Below are positions 9,312 through 19,046 of a stretch of 64,000 nucleotides of DNA, piece after piece. The notes beneath the pieces were generated by a model. That model was not told the origin of the DNA and did no database searches. It worked only from the letters and a program-made list of their open reading frames with translations. The DNA lies in the NCBI RefSeq assembly GCF_024970185.1, contig NZ_CP103965.1, forward strand, positions 1,484,001-1,548,000, written 5' to 3'. Source of the stretch: Pseudomonas sp. N3-W. Lineage in GTDB: Bacteria > Pseudomonadota > Gammaproteobacteria > Pseudomonadales > Pseudomonadaceae. The stretch's first letter is position 1, and every line of letters starts with the position of its first letter. Made by a program: the position numbers and the translations under genes.

Positions 9312-10676
9312 ATGAACCAGCGAGCGAACAATCAATTGTTCGATGCCTATTTCACTGCCCGCGATATGCGTGAGGTGTTTTGCGATCAGGGCCGAGTGCA
9401 GGCGATGCTCGATTTCGAAGCGGCGCTGGCCCGGGCCGAAGCGCGGGTCGGGTTGATTCCGCCGACTGCGGTGGTGCCGATTGCCGCAGCCTGTCAGGCA
9501 GGGCACTACGATTTCGTGGCCCTCGGCGAGGCAATTGCCACGGCGGGCAATTCGGCGATTCCGCTGGTCAAGGCGTTGGGCAAGCAGATCGCGCTCAACG
9601 ACGTCGAGGCCGAGCGATATGTGCATCTGGGGGCGACCAGTCAGGACGTGATGGACAGCGGTCTGGTCCTGCAACTGCGTCGTGCGCTTGAACTGATCGA
9701 GAGTGATTTGGCGCAACTGGGCGAGCGTCTGGCGACACAGGCGCAACATTATGCCGCGACGCCGCTGGCCGGACGTACCTGGTTGCAACACGCGACGCCA
9801 GTGACCCTGGGCATGAAAATCGCCGGTTGGCTGGGTGCGGTCACCCGCAGCCGTCAGCGTCTGCGAGAACTCAAGCCGCGCTTGTTGGTGCTGCAATTCG
9901 GTGGCGCCTCCGGGACCCTGGCGGCGCTCGGCGAGCAGGCGCTGCCGATCGCTGAAGCGTTGGCCGAGGAACTGCAATTGCGCTTGCCGGAACAGCCCTG
10001 GCATACCCAGCGTGATCGTCTGGTGGAGTTTGGCGCGGTGTTGGGGTTGATCGCCGGCAGCCTCGGCAAAATCGGCCGCGACATCAGCCTGTTGATGCAG
10101 ACCGAAGCCGGCGAAGTCTTCGAGCCAGCGGCGCCGGGCAAGGGCGGTTCTTCGACCATGCCGCACAAGCGTAATCCGATCGGTGCAGCGGTGTTGATCA
10201 GTGCGGCGACACGGGTGCCCGGCCTGGTGTCGACGCTGTTCAGCGCCATGCCCCAGGAACACGAGCGCAGCCTGGGCCTGTGGCACGCCGAGTGGGAAAC
10301 CCTGCCGGAAATTTGCTGCCTGGTGTCCGGCAGTCTGCAACAGGCGCTGCTGATGGCGGACGGTCTGGAAGTGGATGCCAAGCGCATGGCCCGCAACCTT
10401 GAGCTGACCCAGGGACTGGTGCTGGCCGAAGCGGTGAGCATTGTCCTCGCGCAACGGGTCGGGCGCGATACCGCGCATCATTTGCTGGAGCAGTGCTGCA
10501 AGCGCGCCGTGGCCGAGCAACGGCATCTGCGCGCTGTCCTCGGTGATGAGCCGCAGGTAATCGCCGAGTTGTCTGCCACCGAACTGGATCGTCTGCTGGA
10601 CCCTGTCCATTATCTCGGCCAGGCCCAGCGCTGGGTCGAGCGGGCGGTGGCTGAACATGTTGCGTTGACTGCCTGA
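9312..10676 (+). CDS. pcaB: 3-carboxy-cis,cis-muconate cycloisomerase
   Basis: A 454-residue member of the fumarase/aspartase superfamily that lactonises the ring-cleavage product to gamma-carboxymuconolactone. The superfamily signature GKGGSSTMPHKRNPIG lies near residues 276-291, and the second conserved region HLGATSQDVMDSG near residue 100-112. ATG 9312 gives the usual length; the frame stays open upstream to 9276 without a good start. The C-terminal domain (FLVxxL-type helical) is complete. pcaD follows after 11 bases. Confidence 0.95.
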   Translation: MNQRANNQLFDAYFTARDMREVFCDQGRVQAMLDFEAALARAEARVGLIPPTAVVPIAAACQAGHYDFVALGEAIATAGNSAIPLVKALGKQIALNDVEAERYVHLGATSQDVMDSGLVLQLRRALELIESDLAQLGERLATQAQHYAATPLAGRTWLQHATPVTLGMKIAGWLGAVTRSRQRLRELKPRLLVLQFGGASGTLAALGEQALPIAEALAEELQLRLPEQPWHTQRDRLVEFGAVLGLIAGSLGKIGRDISLLMQTEAGEVFEPAAPGKGGSSTMPHKRNPIGAAVLISAATRVPGLVSTLFSAMPQEHERSLGLWHAEWETLPEICCLVSGSLQQALLMADGLEVDAKRMARNLELTQGLVLAEAVSIVLAQRVGRDTAHHLLEQCCKRAVAEQRHLRAVLGDEPQVIAELSATELDRLLDPVHYLGQAQRWVERAVAEHVALTA

Positions 10677-10687
10677 AGGAGGCTGCC

Positions 10688-11479
10688 GTGGGATTCGTAC
10701 AACTCGCCGAGGGCGAACTGCATTACCAACTCGATGGGCCGGTGGATGCGCCGGTGCTGGTGCTGTCCAACTCGCTGGGCACCCACCTGCACATGTGGGA
10801 CGCGCAAATGCCGGCGTTTACCGAGCATTTTCGCGTGCTGCGTTTTGATACCCGCGGTCATGGGCAATCGCTGGTCACGCCGGGGCCGTACCGCATCGAA
10901 CAGTTGGGGCGCGATGTGCTGGCGCTGCTGGATGCCTTGCACATCGAGCGTGCGCATTTTTGCGGTCTGTCCATGGGCGGTCTGATTGGCCAGTGGTTGG
11001 GGATCAACGCCAGTGACCGACTGAACCGTTTGGTTCTGTGCAACACGGCAGCGAAAATCGGCGAGCCATCGGTGTGGAATCCACGAATCGAAACGGTGCT
11101 GCGCGACGGGCCTGCCGCCATGGTCGCTTTGCGCGATGCCTCGATTGCACGCTGGTTTACCCCGGACTTTGCCGAGGCTGATGCGGCGGCCGCCAAACAG
11201 ATCACCGACATGCTCGCCGCCACGTCGCCGCAGGGGTATGCGGCCAATTGCGCGGCGGTGCGTGATGCTGATTTTCGCGAACAGTTGTCCGCTATCACGG
11301 TGCCGTTGTTGGTGATTGCCGGCACTGAAGATGCGGTGACGCCGCCGTCCGGCGGGCATTTCATTCAGGAGCGTGTGCGAGGCGCCGAGTACGCCGAGTT
11401 CTATGCCGCACACCTGTCCAACGTCCAGGCCGGCGCCGCGTTCAGCGAGCGGGTGCTGACGTTTTTGTTGCAGCACTGA
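10688..11479 (+). CDS. pcaD: 3-oxoadipate enol-lactonase
   Basis: A 263-residue alpha/beta hydrolase that opens the enol-lactone to 3-oxoadipate. The nucleophile elbow is GLSMGG with Ser95; FDTRGHGQS is the strand-4 loop, and the acid and histidine are expected around residues 218 and 240 (IAGTEDAVTPP, YAAHLSN). It begins with GTG at 10688, six bases after AGGAGG. pcaC follows after 10 bases. Confidence 0.94.
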   Translation: MGFVQLAEGELHYQLDGPVDAPVLVLSNSLGTHLHMWDAQMPAFTEHFRVLRFDTRGHGQSLVTPGPYRIEQLGRDVLALLDALHIERAHFCGLSMGGLIGQWLGINASDRLNRLVLCNTAAKIGEPSVWNPRIETVLRDGPAAMVALRDASIARWFTPDFAEADAAAAKQITDMLAATSPQGYAANCAAVRDADFREQLSAITVPLLVIAGTEDAVTPPSGGHFIQERVRGAEYAEFYAAHLSNVQAGAAFSERVLTFLLQH

Positions 11480-11489
11480 GGGGATTTTT

Positions 11490-11882
11490 GTGGACGAGAA
11501 ACAACGTTATGACGAAGGCCTGAAAGTCCGTCGCGCCGTGCTGGGCGACGCGCATGTTGATCGCAGCCTGAACGCCCTGACCGAGTTCAACTCGGAGTTT
11601 CAGGAGATGATCACCCGCCACGCGTGGGGCGACATCTGGACCCGCCCCGGCTTGCCACGCCATACCCGCAGCCTGATCACCATCGCCATGCTGATCGGCA
11701 TGAACCGCAGCGAAGAACTCAAACTGCACCTGCGCGCCGCTGCCAACAATGGCGTGAGCCGTGGCGAGATCAAGGAAGTGATCATGCAGAGCGCAATCTA
11801 CTGCGGGATTCCGGCGGCGAATGCGACGTTCCATCTGGCAGAATCGGTGTGGGATGAGCTGGGGGTTGAGTCTAGGGCGTGA
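11490..11882 (+). CDS. pcaC: 4-carboxymuconolactone decarboxylase
   Basis: A 130-residue all-helical CMD-family enzyme that removes CO2 from gamma-carboxymuconolactone. The family core EELKLHLRAAANNGVSRGEIKEVIMQ and the following IYCGIPAANATFHLAE pattern are clear. It starts with GTG at 11490 after GAGGGGAT. It is the last pca gene; the 133-bp tandem REP array begins 28 bases after the stop and may serve as 3' stabiliser. Confidence 0.94.
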   Translation: MDEKQRYDEGLKVRRAVLGDAHVDRSLNALTEFNSEFQEMITRHAWGDIWTRPGLPRHTRSLITIAMLIGMNRSEELKLHLRAAANNGVSRGEIKEVIMQSAIYCGIPAANATFHLAESVWDELGVESRA

Positions 11883-11910
11883 GCCTGGGAAATTGTGGTG
11901 TTTGGGCTGA

Positions 11911-12738
11911 CGCCATCGCGGGCAAGCCCGCTCCCACAGTTGTTCAGTGTGAACGCAAGTCTTGTGTTCACCGAATATCCCTTGTGTGAGCGGGCTTGCT
12001 CGCGAAGGCGGTGTGTCAGCCAACACTTATTCAAGGCTGCAGGCCTCTTCGCGGGCAAGCCCGCTCCCACATTTGTTCAGTGTGAACGCAAGTCTTGTGT
12101 TCACCGAATATCCCTTGTGTGTGCGGGCTTGCTCGCGAAGGCGGTGTGTCAGCCAACACTGATTCAAGGCAGCAGGCCTCTTCGCGGGCAAGCCCGCTCT
12201 CACATTTGTTCGGTGTTAATGCAAGTCCTGCGTTCACCGAAGATCCCCTGTGGGAGCGGGCTTGCTCGCGAAGGCGGTGTGTCAGCCAACACTTATTCAA
12301 GGCTGCTGGCCTCTTCGCGGGCAAGCCCGCTCCCACAGTTGTTTGGTGTGAACGCAAGTCCTGCGTTCACCGAAGATCCCCTGTGGGAGCGAGCTTGCTC
12401 GCGAAGGCGGTGTGTCAGCCAACACTTATTCAAGGCTGCTGGCCTCTTCGCGGGCAAGCCCGCTCCCACAGTTGTTTGGTGTGAACGCAAGTCTTGTGTT
12501 CACCGAATATCCCTTGTGGGAGCGGGCTTGCTCGCGAAGGCGGTGTGTCAGCCAACACTTATTCAAGGCTGCAGGCCTCTTCGCGGGCAAGCCCGCTCCC
12601 ACATTTGTTCAGTGTGAACGCAAGTCTTGTGTTCACCGAAGATCCCCTGTGGGAGCGAGCTTGCTCGCGATGGCGGTGTGTCAGCCAACACTGATTCATG
12701 GCAGCAGGCCTCTTCGCGGGCAGGCTCGCTTCCACAGT
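11911..12738. repeat. Six-copy tandem array of a 133-bp REP-containing unit
   Basis: The marker GTGTGTCAGC starts at 12011, 12144, 12277, 12410, 12543 and 12676, a period of exactly 133 bases each time. One unit holds a REP (CTTCGCGGGCAAGCCCGCTC), a 40-50 base spacer with GAACGCAAGTC, an inverted REP (GAGCGGGCTTGCTCGCGAAG) and a second spacer (CAGCCAACACTTATTCAAGG). Copies differ by a few bases, mostly GAATATCCCTT/GAAGATCCCCT and Ct/Cc changes. It fills the convergent gap between pcaC and the porin gene. Open frames through it are repeats cycling through the three phases, not genes. Confidence 0.95.
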
Positions 12739-12748
12739 GGACCCGTGT

Positions 12749-14008
12749 TTACAGGAGGTTGAACGGGTAGCTGACGATCAACCGGTTCTCGTCGAATTCA
12801 TTGTTGTTGAAGTCCCGGCGCATGCTGGAGTTGCGCCATCTGACGTTCAGGTCGCGAAAGGTGCCAGTCTGCACCACGTAGCCCAGTTCACTTTCGCGGC
12901 CCCATTCCTTGCCGTCGGTGGTGCTGGCGGTATGGACATTGTCGCCGCTGATGTAGCGGTTCATCAGCGTCAGGCCAGGGATGCCGAGGGCGGCGAAGTT
13001 GTAGTCGTGGCGCAATTGCCACGAGCGTTCCTGGGCGTTGTCGTAGCTGTTGTTGTAACTGTCGTTGGCCAGCGTCCCGCCGCTGGTGCCGTTGACGCGC
13101 ATCCAGGCGCTGTCGCCGGTGAGTTTTTGCAGGCCGAGGTAGAAGGTGCTGCCACCGTATCGGGCCGAGAACATCCCCGACCAGGTCTTGTTATCCAGCT
13201 CGCCGGCCCGGGCGCTGCCGTCGTCCTTGCCATGGAAAAAGCCGAGGTTGGCGCCCAGGGTCCAGTCGCCCAGCGGCTGGCTGTGGGTCAGGTTGATGTA
13301 TTGCTGGCTGTAGATATCCTTAAGCTCGGCGTTCCACAGACCGACCTGGGTGCGTTTGTCGTTGAAGGTGTATTCGCCGCCCTCAAAGTTGAAACGGTCG
13401 GAGGTGAAGGCGGCTTTGCCGACCATCGACATCTCGCTCATGCTGCTGTCGTCGCGGGGGCTGTTGGCGCGGAACTGGCCGCCGTAGAGCGTCAGGCCGT
13501 CGATCTCTTTCGACGTGACCTGGCCGCCACGAAACGTTTGCGGCAGGGAGCGCCCATCGTCCGAGCGCAGGATCGGCAACACTGGCATCCATTCGCCGAC
13601 CTTGATGTCGGTCTGCGACAGCCTGGCCTTGAACGCCACGTCGGTGCGGCCAAAGTTGTCCGCCGGGCGCCCATCGTGGTCCAGCGGCAGCAATTGCGTA
13701 CCGCCAGTGCCTTTGCCGCCATCGAGCTTCACCGAGTACAAGCCCAGCACGTCCATGCCGAAACCGACCGTGCCCTGGGTGAAGCCGGAGCGGGCGTCGA
13801 GGATGAAACTCTGCGTCCACTCTTCAGCCTTGCCCTGGGCCTTGGTCGGGTTGGTGAAGTTGCGGTTGATGTAGAAGTTGCGCAGGTTGAGGTTGGCCGT
13901 GGCGCCGTCGATAAAACCTGAATCCTCGGCGAGCACGGGCAGGGCGCTGCTGGCCAGTGCGGTGGCGATCAGGCCGGGGAACAGGTACTGCGCGGTAGAA
14001 GGCGTCAT
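12749..14008 (-). CDS. OprD-family outer-membrane porin
   Basis: A 419-residue precursor with a signal peptide (cleavage likely after LPVLA, near residue 27) and the OprD start EDSGFIDGATANLNLRNFYINR. Repeated amphipathic strands follow and it ends in the porin-like SYPFNLL with C-terminal hydrophobics. OprD-family porins take up basic amino acids or small aromatic acids. The P. putida pca cluster ends with an OprD/BenF-like gene (pcaP), so uptake of aromatic acids is a reasonable inference, but here the gene is on the opposite strand and beyond the tandem array. Confidence 0.88.
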   Translation of the reverse strand: MTPSTAQYLFPGLIATALASSALPVLAEDSGFIDGATANLNLRNFYINRNFTNPTKAQGKAEEWTQSFILDARSGFTQGTVGFGMDVLGLYSVKLDGGKGTGGTQLLPLDHDGRPADNFGRTDVAFKARLSQTDIKVGEWMPVLPILRSDDGRSLPQTFRGGQVTSKEIDGLTLYGGQFRANSPRDDSSMSEMSMVGKAAFTSDRFNFEGGEYTFNDKRTQVGLWNAELKDIYSQQYINLTHSQPLGDWTLGANLGFFHGKDDGSARAGELDNKTWSGMFSARYGGSTFYLGLQKLTGDSAWMRVNGTSGGTLANDSYNNSYDNAQERSWQLRHDYNFAALGIPGLTLMNRYISGDNVHTASTTDGKEWGRESELGYVVQTGTFRDLNVRWRNSSMRRDFNNNEFDENRLIVSYPFNLL

Positions 14009-14268
14009 GGGCTCGGGTCTCTCTAATTGTTAGGGGTGAAACGGGGCGCTGTCGCAACCGTGGGGTGCAGACAAGGTGTTCGAATTCTGGAAAAAGCGGC
14101 GGGATCAGCCGGACGGGGCAGGGCGCGGGGGCATGGTGTCAGACCTGTTGTTATTGGTTTTGTGCGACGAATGGTGCGGGGGATGGATGGCGGGATTCAA
14201 TTGGGGGAGGCGGGTTTTGGGCGGTTATCGAACACTGTATTGATGGCGTTTTGTGGTGTGAGGGATGG

Positions 14269-14358
14269 CCTCTTCGCGAGCAGGCTCGCTCCCACAGGTG
14301 ACCGAGTTTTTTCATGAGAATGCGATCAAATGTGGGAGCGAGCTTGCTCGCGATAGGG
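14269..14358. repeat. REP pair upstream of the porin / after ttgC
   Basis: CCTCTTCGCGAGCAGGCTCG (from 14269) faces GGGAGCGAGCTTGCTCGCGA (ending near 14353) across a 35-40 base spacer. It lies in the 430-base gap between the porin start and the ttgC stop. The rest of that gap (14009-14268) is G-rich, with no gene recognised; it should hold the porin promoter. Confidence 0.85.
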
Positions 14359-14392
14359 CCAGACCAGACGACACATCTTTTCCAGATGCCAA

Positions 14393-14418
14393 CAAAAAGC
14401 CCACCAAAAGGTGGGCTT
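14393..14418 (-). terminator. Rho-independent terminator of ttgABC
   Basis: On the minus strand AAGCCCACC-TTTT-GGTGGGCTT forms a nine-pair stem followed by TTTTTG, 19 bases after the ttgC stop. Confidence 0.85.
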
Positions 14419-14436
14419 CTCGTTTCTACAGCGCTA

Positions 14437-15897
14437 TCAGAACAACTTCAGCTTCGGTGCTTCTTCTTTCAACGGCTCGTTCTTCGCGGTCTGCTGGTTC
14501 CAACCACCGCCCAGCGCCTTGTACAGATTGACCGCGCTGACCAGTTGCGCCAGACGGTCGGTGATCAGTACCTGTTGGGCACTGAACAGCTGACGCTGGG
14601 CATCGAGGAAGGTCAGGTTGCTGTCGACGCCAATGCGATAACGACGCTCGGCCAGACGGTAGTAGTCCTGGTTGGCGGCGACGAAATCACGCTGGGCCTG
14701 CAACTGCTCGGTGTAGGTCTGGCGGGCGGCCAGGCCGTCGGCAACTTCCTGGAAGGCCGTTTGTATGGACTTCTCGTAGTTCGCCACGCTGATGTCTTTC
14801 TGGATTTTCGAGTAATCCAGGCTGGCGCGCAGGCTGCCGGCGTTGAAGATCGGCAGGTTGATCTGCGGCGAGAACAGCCAGGTGCCCGAACCGCCCTTGA
14901 ACAGGCCGGACAAGTCCGGGCTGAGCGTGCCGGCATTGGCCGTCAGGCTGATGCTCGGGAAGAACGCTGCACGCGCCGCGCCGATGTTGGCGTTGGCGGC
15001 TTTCAGGTTGTACTCGGCCTGAAGAATGTCCGGGCGACGTTGTAGCAAGTCCGACGGCAGGCCGGCGGGTACGTCGCTCAGCAGGTCGTCAGCCAGTGGC
15101 TTGGCAGCTTGCAGGTTGGCCGGCACGCCGGTGCCGAGCAGCAGGGTCAGGCTGTTTTCATCCTGAGCGACCTGGCGGGTGTACTTGGCCAGTTGCGCCC
15201 GGGCGTTTTCCACCGAGGTACGCGACTGGGCCAGGTCCAGCGCCGAGGCCACGCCCACTTCGTTGCTGCGTGCGGTGAGCTTGTAGCTCTCTTCGAACGC
15301 ACCCAGGGTGTCCTGGGTCAGCTTCAGCAGTTCCTTGTCGGCCTGCCAGGTCAGGTAGGCGTTGCCCACGCTGGCCACCAGGCTGATCTGAGTGCTGCGG
15401 CGCGCTTCTTCGGTGGCGAAGTATTGTTGCAGCGCTTGTTCGCTCAGGCTGCGAACCCGACCGAACAGGTCGAGTTCGTAGGCGCTGACACCAACGGTGG
15501 CGGAGTAGGAACTGGAGATCATTTCCTGGCCGGTGCTCGACGCTCTCGCCGGCAACCGCTGACGGCTGCCTGTGCCATTGGCCGATACGGCCGGATACAG
15601 ATCGGCACGCTGGATGCGGTATTGAGCCGCATAGGCATCGATGTTCAGCGCCGCGACACGCAGGTCGCGGTTGTTTTCCAGGGCGAGCTGGATGAGTTGC
15701 TGCAGGGCCGGGTCATGGAAAAACTGCTTCCAGCCCTGCTCGGCGGCAGCCTGGCCAGGTGCCTGGGCCGGCGAATACGCCGGACCTTGCGGGAACTGGC
15801 CGGCGACCGGGGCAGCAGGCTGCTGATAATCAGGTATCAGCGAGCAACCACCGAGTACAAACGCGGCGACTGCCAGGGAGAGTAGCGACTTGCTCAT
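14437..15897 (-). CDS. ttgC: RND efflux outer-membrane lipoprotein TtgC/EmhC
   Basis: A 486-residue outer-membrane factor of the TolC/OprM family. A lipobox LGGC with Cys18 marks lipid attachment. Two homologous repeats of about 200 residues carry the alternating helix/strand pattern, and the C-terminal half contains [32 protein letters not shown], the family hallmark. It forms the exit duct for the TtgAB pump. The start overlaps the ttgB stop (TAATG). Names in use are ttgC (P. putida), emhC (P. fluorescens) and oprM (P. aeruginosa). Confidence 0.93.
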   Translation of the reverse strand: MSKSLLSLAVAAFVLGGCSLIPDYQQPAAPVAGQFPQGPAYSPAQAPGQAAAEQGWKQFFHDPALQQLIQLALENNRDLRVAALNIDAYAAQYRIQRADLYPAVSANGTGSRQRLPARASSTGQEMISSSYSATVGVSAYELDLFGRVRSLSEQALQQYFATEEARRSTQISLVASVGNAYLTWQADKELLKLTQDTLGAFEESYKLTARSNEVGVASALDLAQSRTSVENARAQLAKYTRQVAQDENSLTLLLGTGVPANLQAAKPLADDLLSDVPAGLPSDLLQRRPDILQAEYNLKAANANIGAARAAFFPSISLTANAGTLSPDLSGLFKGGSGTWLFSPQINLPIFNAGSLRASLDYSKIQKDISVANYEKSIQTAFQEVADGLAARQTYTEQLQAQRDFVAANQDYYRLAERRYRIGVDSNLTFLDAQRQLFSAQQVLITDRLAQLVSAVNLYKALGGGWNQQTAKNEPLKEEAPKLKLF

Positions 15898-18800
15898 TAG
15901 CCAGCCTCTTTAGGAGTTTCGGTTGCGTCATCCTGGTCGGCCTTTTTACGCTGGCCGATGGAGGACACGGTGACGAAGAACAGTGGGACCCAGAAGATGG
16001 CCAGGACCGTGGCGGTGATCATACCGCCAATTACCCCGGTGCCAATCGCATGCTGGCTACCCGAACCGGCGCCGGTGGAAATCGCCAGTGGAACCACACC
16101 CAGGACGAAGGCCAGCGACGTCATGATGATCGGTCGCAGACGCATCCGGCAGGCTTCGATCGCCGCCTCGCGCAGGGAGTGTCCCTGCTCGTGGAGTGCC
16201 TTGGCGAACTCGACGATCAGAATGGCGTTTTTCGATGCCAGACCGATGGTTGTCAACAGGCCCACCTGGAAGTACACGTCGTTGGACAGGCCGCGCAGGC
16301 TGGTGGCCATCAACGCACCGATGATCCCCAATGGCACCACCAGCATGACCGCGATCGGAATCGACCAGCTTTCATACAGCGCCGCCAGACACAGGAACAC
16401 CATCAGCAGCGACAGGGCATACAGCGCTGGCGCTTGCGAGCCGGACAGCCGTTCCTCATAGGACAGGCCAGTCCAGGAGATACCCACACCGGCAGGCAGT
16501 TTCGCCGCGAGCGCCTCGACTTCGGCCATGGCTTCACCGGTGGAGTAGCCCGGCGCCGGAGCCCCGAGGATTTCCATCGCTTCCACGCCGTTGTAACGGG
16601 CCAGTTTCGGCGAACCGTAGACCCACTCACCTTTGGCGAACGCGGAGAACGGCACCATGGTCCCCGCGCTGTTGCGCACGTACCACTTCTTCAGGTCTTC
16701 AGGGCTCATGCGCGAACCCGCCTGGCCTTGAATGTAGACTTTCTTCACTCGACCCCGGTCGATGAAGTCGTTCACGTAGCTACTACCGAAGGAGATCGAC
16801 AGCGTGCTGTTGATGTCGGCGAGGGTCAGGCCCAGGGCACTGGCTTTTTCGTCGTCGATTTCCAACTGGTATTGCGGTTCGTCGTTCAGGCCGTTCGGAC
16901 GCACCTGGTACAGCACCTTGCTCTGCGCAGCCATGCCCAGGAACTGGTTACGTGCTGCCATCAGCTTGTCGTGACCGATACCGGCGCGGTCTTGCAGGAA
17001 CACGTCGAAACCGGTGGCGTTACCCAATTCCAGTACCGCCGGCGGGGCGAAGGCGAACACCATCGCATCGCGGAAGGTAAAGAAGTGCTGCTGGGCTCGA
17101 CCTGCCAGGGCAAACACGCTGTTGCTTGCGTCACGCTCGCCCCACGGTTTGAGCATGATGAACGCCAGGCCGGAGCTCTGACCACGACCGGCGAAGTTGA
17201 AGCCGTTCACGGTGAACACCGAAGCCACCGCGCCGGATTCTTTCTCCAGCAGGTAGGAACGCATTTCGTCGATCACCACTTGCGTGCGTTCGGCGCTGGA
17301 ACCGGCAGGGGTCTGTACCTGGGCAAACAGTACGCCCTGGTCTTCTTCCGGCAGGAACGCGGTCGGAATGCGGGTGAACAGCCAGATCATGCCGACGATG
17401 ATCAGCAGGTACGCCAGCAGGTACGGGATCTTGTGCTTGAGCATGTTGCCGACACCGCGCTCGTAGCTTTTGACGCCACGGTCGAAGTTGCGGTTGAACC
17501 AGCCGAAGAAGCCGCGTTTCGGTGTGCCGTGCTCGCCTTTCGGAATGGCCTTGAGCATGGTGGCGCACAGTGCCGGGGTGAAGATCAGGGCGACCATGAC
17601 CGACAGGGCCATGGCCGAGACGATGGTGATCGAGAACTGCTTGTAGATCACGCCCGTGGAGCCGCTGAAGAATGCCATTGGCAGCAGTACTGCCGACAGC
17701 ACCAGCGCGATACCGACCAGTGCACCCTGGATCTGCCCCATGGATTTCTTGGTGGCCTCCTTGGGCGACAGGCCTTCCTCGCTCATTACCCGTTCGACGT
17801 TTTCCACCACGACGATGGCGTCGTCCACCAGCAAGCCGATGGCCAGCACCATGCCGAACATGGTCAGGGTGTTGATGCTGAAACCGAATGCCGCGAGGAT
17901 CCCGAACGTACCCAGCAACACCACTGGCACTGTCATCGTGGTGATGACGGTGGCGCGGAAGTTCTGCAGGAACAGGAACATCACCAGGAACACCAGCACG
18001 ATCGCCTCAACCAGGGTTTCAACCACACCCTTGATCGACTCGGTCACCACCGGAGTGGTGTCGTACGGGAACACTACTTCCATTCCCTGCGGGAAGAACG
18101 GCTTCAGATCGTCGATGGTTTTACGCAGCGCTTTGGCGGTGTCGAGGGCGTTGGCGCCGTTGGCCAGTTTTACCGCCAGACCGGAAGCCGGTTTGCCGTT
18201 GAACTGCGCCGCGATGCTGGAGTTCTCGCCACCCAGACCGACATCGGCAACGTCACCGATACGTACTTGCGAACCGTCCTTGTTGACCTTCAGCAGGATC
18301 GCCTTGAACTGCTCGGCAGTCTGCAAGCGGGTCTTGCCGATGATCGTGGCGTTCAGTTGCGTGCCAGGCAGCGCCGGCAAACCGCCGAGCTGGCCGGAGG
18401 ACACTTGAACGTTCTGCGCCGAGATCGCGGCGCTGACATCGGCCGGGGTCAGGTTGAAGTTGTTCAGCTTGGCCGGGTCGAGCCAGATCCGCATCGCGTA
18501 CTGGGCACCGAAGACCTGGAAGTCACCGACGCCGGCGGTCCGCGAGATCGGATCCTGCATGTTCGACACGATGTAGTTGGACAGGTCGTCCTTGGACATG
18601 CTGCCGTCTTGCGATACCACACCGATCACCAGCAGGAAGTTTTTCACTGCCTTGGTCACGCGGATACCCTGTTGCTGCACTTCTTGCGGCAGCAGTGGGG
18701 TGGCCAGGTTCAGTTTGTTCTGGACCTGAACCTGCGCGGTATCGGAGTTGGTGCCTTGCTCGAAGGTCGCGGTGATGGTCATGCTGCCGTCGGAGTTACT

Positions 18801-19043
18801 TTCCGACGATACATAACGCAAGTTATCGATACCGTTGAGCTGCTGCTCGATGACTTGTACCACGGTGTCCTGCACGGTTTGTGCAGAGGCGCCTGGGTAG
18901 GTCACGGAGATCGCAATGGCCGGTGGCGCAATGCTTGGGTATTGGTTTATCGGAAGCTTGAGGATCGATAGAGCACCGACCAGCATGATCACCAGGGCAA
19001 TTACCCAGGCGAAAATCGGACGGTCGATAAAAAATTTCGACAT
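15897..19043 (-). CDS. ttgB: RND efflux pump inner-membrane transporter TtgB/EmhB
   Basis: A 1,048-residue proton-driven HAE1-type pump for hydrophobic drugs, solvents and polycyclic aromatics. It has the N-terminal start [16 protein letters not shown], 12 predicted membrane helices, two large periplasmic loops, and the essential Asp pair near residue 407 in [18 protein letters not shown]. The fourth helix of the second half has the usual [15 protein letters not shown]. The length matches MexB/TtgB. The gene lies three bases after ttgA and overlaps ttgC. Confidence 0.95.
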   Translation of the reverse strand: MSKFFIDRPIFAWVIALVIMLVGALSILKLPINQYPSIAPPAIAISVTYPGASAQTVQDTVVQVIEQQLNGIDNLRYVSSESNSDGSMTITATFEQGTNSDTAQVQVQNKLNLATPLLPQEVQQQGIRVTKAVKNFLLVIGVVSQDGSMSKDDLSNYIVSNMQDPISRTAGVGDFQVFGAQYAMRIWLDPAKLNNFNLTPADVSAAISAQNVQVSSGQLGGLPALPGTQLNATIIGKTRLQTAEQFKAILLKVNKDGSQVRIGDVADVGLGGENSSIAAQFNGKPASGLAVKLANGANALDTAKALRKTIDDLKPFFPQGMEVVFPYDTTPVVTESIKGVVETLVEAIVLVFLVMFLFLQNFRATVITTMTVPVVLLGTFGILAAFGFSINTLTMFGMVLAIGLLVDDAIVVVENVERVMSEEGLSPKEATKKSMGQIQGALVGIALVLSAVLLPMAFFSGSTGVIYKQFSITIVSAMALSVMVALIFTPALCATMLKAIPKGEHGTPKRGFFGWFNRNFDRGVKSYERGVGNMLKHKIPYLLAYLLIIVGMIWLFTRIPTAFLPEEDQGVLFAQVQTPAGSSAERTQVVIDEMRSYLLEKESGAVASVFTVNGFNFAGRGQSSGLAFIMLKPWGERDASNSVFALAGRAQQHFFTFRDAMVFAFAPPAVLELGNATGFDVFLQDRAGIGHDKLMAARNQFLGMAAQSKVLYQVRPNGLNDEPQYQLEIDDEKASALGLTLADINSTLSISFGSSYVNDFIDRGRVKKVYIQGQAGSRMSPEDLKKWYVRNSAGTMVPFSAFAKGEWVYGSPKLARYNGVEAMEILGAPAPGYSTGEAMAEVEALAAKLPAGVGISWTGLSYEERLSGSQAPALYALSLLMVFLCLAALYESWSIPIAVMLVVPLGIIGALMATSLRGLSNDVYFQVGLLTTIGLASKNAILIVEFAKALHEQGHSLREAAIEACRMRLRPIIMTSLAFVLGVVPLAISTGAGSGSQHAIGTGVIGGMITATVLAIFWVPLFFVTVSSIGQRKKADQDDATETPKEAG

Positions 19044-19046
19044 GGT

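Noticed and set aside
7734..10658. A 974-residue open frame on the minus strand across pcaT and pcaB
   Set aside because: It is antisense to two well-supported genes, its composition (rich in Arg, Gln, His) is that of a shadow frame in high-G+C DNA, and it has no start signal or motif.
11895..12617. A 240-residue plus-strand frame with repeated GLFAGKPAPT- and VFTEYPL-like segments
   Set aside because: It is the 133-bp array read through; since 133 is not a multiple of three, the same DNA appears in all frames. The repeated peptides are the REP sequence translated.
11911..12738. A CRISPR array in the 133-bp repeat region
   Set aside because: The repeated unit is one long block without short identical repeats and unique spacers, and no cas gene is near.
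15759..18971. A 1,070-residue open frame on the plus strand across ttgB
   Set aside because: It is antisense to the pump gene, which has clear RND motifs. The translation is His/Gln/Arg-rich without domains.
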